From NCBI GenBank assembly GCA_009927445.1, contig RFMZ01000219.1, positions 1-64,000 of the forward strand: a stretch of DNA of 64,000 nt. The letters are read 5' to 3'. The stretch's first letter is position 1, and each line of letters opens with the position of its first letter. Below are positions 61,960 to 64,000 of this stretch, one piece after another. Both the position numbers and the translations under genes were made by a program. Source of the stretch: Betaproteobacteria bacterium (GTDB lineage: Bacteria; Pseudomonadota; Gammaproteobacteria; Burkholderiales; Burkholderiaceae). The notes beneath the pieces are model-generated. The model was not told where the DNA came from. It did not search any database and saw nothing but the letters and a program-made list of their open reading frames with translations.

Positions 61960-63246
61960 TCATCTTGTCATTGCTCCATAAATTAAGTCTTGAACTTGCT
62001 CTCGGTAATACTTTCTGAGCTCTCCTGGAGCCGCTGTTCCAAAGACAACCACCAGCTTTTCTTTCGGGTCGGCAAAAAATGCTGTCCCGTAGGAACCGTT
62101 CCAACTGAACTCCCCCACGTTACCAGGCACCGCCGCTAAACCAGGCTCCAGTCGAACCGCTACACCCAGTCCAAACCCATATCCATCTCGATGCGGCTCT
62201 ACATTTGCAACCCGATTATCAATATTTTTGCCTAATTGATTCGAGGTGAATAGCTGAACCATTTGGGGACTCAAAATACGCTTACCATGCAATGCACCAC
62301 CATTGACTAACATCTGTCCAAACTTTAAATAATCCGTTACAGTTCCTAAGGAACAACCGCCGCCACACTCAAAAGTAACATCTTTTTCTACAGGATGAAT
62401 TCTTTGAGGCTTGTTATCAAGTGGGTTTAATTTAAATGCTCTAGCTTGACGAGACTTCTTACTTTCAGGGATATGAAACCCCGTATCTACCATATTCAAA
62501 GGAGCCCACAAAGTGTCTCTTAAATACTGATCGAGGCTTTTATTCGATACCTTTTCTAAAATAGCTCCGAGCATTTCAAAGGAAACGCTATATTCAAAAA
62601 CTGTTCCAGGTTGATACACCAGGGGTAACTGGGCGATTTTAGAAATAAACTCTTTAGTACCGTTCATACTAGGCAAGTCTGCGCCAGCTGGATAAAGAGC
62701 GGAGGCAGATCCACCAGTATCTGGGCGGCCACCATAAGTCAAGCCTGAGGTATGGCGCAATAAATCTTGAATTGTGATTGGCCTACGGGGATTAACATAG
62801 TCAATTGAGCCATCCGCCTTTTGAATAGCTACTTTCATACTAGAAAGTTCGGGGTAATAATCAATCGCCTTACTATAAAGAGGTAATTTTCCCTGCTGCG
62901 TTAGGTTCAATACGCCAACCGAAACCATCGGCTTAGTCATTGAAGCTAGCGCAAATATGGCATCGATGGGCATTGGTGTTTTTGTTTCAGGATCTAATAC
63001 GCCGTGCGCTTTTAAATAAACCAACTTACCGTCTCTTAAAATTCCAACCACACTACCTGGGACTCTATTTTTACTGATTTCACTGGCGAAAAATTGATCT
63101 ATCCGAGCGAGTCCTTCCGATGAAAATCCAGCTGCGGCTAAATTAGCTACCGGAAATGGGATATTTTTTGTTTTAGCAACGAAGTCATTGGCTTGAGTAC
63201 TAAAAGCTATAGTAATACCACACAATAAAACTAGTTTCTTCAACAT
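61960..63246 (-). CDS. Serine hydrolase, class C beta-lactamase fold
   Basis: A 428-residue secreted protein; signal peptide ends near FSTQA. The active-site motif is Ser102-x-x-Lys105 (LASMTKPM), the tyrosine is Tyr219 (FEYSVSFEM), and SYGTAFFADP near 380 replaces the third beta-lactamase motif. Such proteins are mostly esterases or D-amino-acid peptidases (EstB type), not antibiotic-resistance enzymes. ATG 63246 has GGAGG seven bases ahead; a TTG lies one codon upstream. Co-transcribed with the Bug gene. Confidence 0.9.
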   Translation of the reverse strand: MLKKLVLLCGITIAFSTQANDFVAKTKNIPFPVANLAAAGFSSEGLARIDQFFASEISKNRVPGSVVGILRDGKLVYLKAHGVLDPETKTPMPIDAIFALASMTKPMVSVGVLNLTQQGKLPLYSKAIDYYPELSSMKVAIQKADGSIDYVNPRRPITIQDLLRHTSGLTYGGRPDTGGSASALYPAGADLPSMNGTKEFISKIAQLPLVYQPGTVFEYSVSFEMLGAILEKVSNKSLDQYLRDTLWAPLNMVDTGFHIPESKKSRQARAFKLNPLDNKPQRIHPVEKDVTFECGGGCSLGTVTDYLKFGQMLVNGGALHGKRILSPQMVQLFTSNQLGKNIDNRVANVEPHRDGYGFGLGVAVRLEPGLAAVPGNVGEFSWNGSYGTAFFADPKEKLVVVFGTAAPGELRKYYREQVQDLIYGAMTR

Positions 63247-63293
63247 CAAGGATCCTCCAAGAGATACGCTAAAAAATACTTCGGTCAGGTTTG

Positions 63294-63872
63294 TTATATT
63301 TCTAAAACTGGATTTCTTAGCGGAGCAATCGGCAAATGCTCTTTTCTGACTAAAAAATTACTTTCCGGCTCGCCACTTCTTAAACGCTTAACTAACTCAT
63401 CTGGATCGAATTCAACACCGATTGGATTTTGGGCAAAGCCTGGACCATTCATAAAGGCATTCGCTTCCTCATTCGTGGCGTAAACATCTACTTGAAATTC
63501 CGAACGATTACCGTCCGGATCACCGTAATAAAGAGAGACTGTCACACCGTGATGCAAGCACCAATAAGGTAATATTCCTAGGCCTTTGAGGTAATCATAA
63601 TTCTCGAACAAATCTCGCAAACTTGTATAGGTATAAGCGACATGATCCGTTCCGACGCGATCAACTCTAGTCTTGCTACCCTCAGGATCAAAAATTGCCA
63701 TATTTAAAAAAGCTACACGATGGTGTTCTTCATCATATGTAACAAAAGCAATGACTGGGTCTTTATGCTGAACCTTGGCGCCAAGAACAGTTTGATACCA
63801 ATGAATCATCTTCTCAAATTGATATGTTCTATAAACGATGTGCGCAAATTTATTTGGGCTTTTACTGGGCAT
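63294..63872 (-). CDS. VOC-family extradiol-dioxygenase-like protein
   Basis: A 192-residue single VOC protein resembling biphenyl-2,3-diol dioxygenases. His11 (FAHIVYRT), His77 (GTDHVAYT) and Glu125 (GNRSEFQVD) match the 2-His-1-carboxylate iron site, so it may be catalytic despite its short length. A C-terminal tail (about 132-192) has no family features I recognise. AGGGAAAAT precedes the start. It lies 48 bases upstream of the serine hydrolase on the same strand, so is probably part of that operon. Confidence 0.82.
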   Translation of the reverse strand: MPSKSPNKFAHIVYRTYQFEKMIHWYQTVLGAKVQHKDPVIAFVTYDEEHHRVAFLNMAIFDPEGSKTRVDRVGTDHVAYTYTSLRDLFENYDYLKGLGILPYWCLHHGVTVSLYYGDPDGNRSEFQVDVYATNEEANAFMNGPGFAQNPIGVEFDPDELVKRLRSGEPESNFLVRKEHLPIAPLRNPVLEI

Positions 63873-64000
63873 ATTTTCCCTTTAATCCTTGAACGTTATT
63901 CATTTTACACAGGATTATTTGAACTAAAACTGAGTTATTAAGGATTTTTAAACATCTTTAGTTAGTATTAACCCTAAAGTAGTTAACTTCATGTACAGTA

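Noticed and set aside
61960-63246. Beta-lactam resistance gene
   Set aside because: The Ser-x-x-Lys and Tyr motifs show the class C fold, but the third motif and length fit EstB-type esterases, and the neighbours are catabolic.
1-64000. CRISPR arrays, prophage, integrons or complete insertion sequences
   Set aside because: No regularly spaced repeats, phage structural genes, integrase genes or intact transposases were seen.

Overview
The window looks like a chromosomal stretch of a low-GC member of the Burkholderiales (Betaproteobacteria). The main reasons are ten Bug-family periplasmic receptors (the receptor family of tripartite tricarboxylate transporters, hugely expanded in that order), a homodimeric pyruvate-dehydrogenase-type E1, Liv-type ABC and TRAP transporters, and AT-rich intergenic DNA. 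A Polynucleobacter-like or low-GC Alcaligenaceae-like genome would fit, but the genus cannot be fixed by reading alone. I see no rRNA, tRNA, CRISPR array, prophage or intact insertion sequence. Coding density is high and almost everything is catabolism or transport.

Layout. (A) 0.4-11.8 kb, all on +: two alpha/beta hydrolases (one of the 2,6-dihydropseudooxynicotine hydrolase type), a TRAP transporter in the order large permease, small permease, receptor, then a strong terminator, a CoxG-like protein, a three-subunit molybdenum hydroxylase, a cytoplasmic LVIVD beta-propeller and a zinc-ribbon protein. This reads as uptake and oxidation of an unknown, perhaps heteroaromatic, acid. (B) 12.2-15.1 kb: two Bug receptors around a small cupin. 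(C) 15.4-22.9 kb: PsiE, two RidA-like proteins lacking the usual catalytic arginine, a lone HicB-like protein, a nitroreductase, two Bugs, a class II aldolase-family protein and a class III aminotransferase. (D) 23.0-32.8 kb: an NMT1-like protein without signal peptide, a CoxE/MoxR pair, an AceE-type E1 with a divergent Lrp regulator (an arrangement resembling mdeB/mdeR), and a four-gene zrg-like zinc uptake operon. (E) 32.8-45.8 kb, all on -: a complete Liv-type ABC importer with a fused LivM-LivG, an acyl-CoA ligase, a thiolase with its DUF35 partner, a VOC protein, a SnoaL-like protein, an NMT1-like lipoprotein, an ACMSD-like amidohydrolase and a frameshifted cytosine-deaminase-type amidohydrolase.

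(F) 46.1-59.0 kb: an aromatic-catabolism region. A gentisate-dioxygenase-like cupin and a fumarylacetoacetate-hydrolase-family enzyme lie divergent from a tight six-gene operon (Bug, CmtD-like class II aldolase, FAD hydroxylase, Bug, Bug, amidohydrolase). A second gentisate-type cupin and a PhzS-like FAD monooxygenase with its own Bug follow. (G) 59.1-63.9 kb, all on -: DUF1330, MFS transporter, Bug, class C beta-lactamase-fold hydrolase and a VOC extradiol-dioxygenase-like protein.

How the parts fit. Each receptor sits beside one or a few enzymes, as if every small module captures and starts to degrade one organic acid. The ten Bugs have no TctA/TctB membrane partners here, so they presumably share components encoded elsewhere or act as sensors. 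Only one conventional transcription factor (Lrp type) occurs among about 62 genes. The most interesting unit is the operon at 49.2-55.6 kb, which devotes three of six genes to receptors and has a threefold 12-base repeat just before its first start codon.
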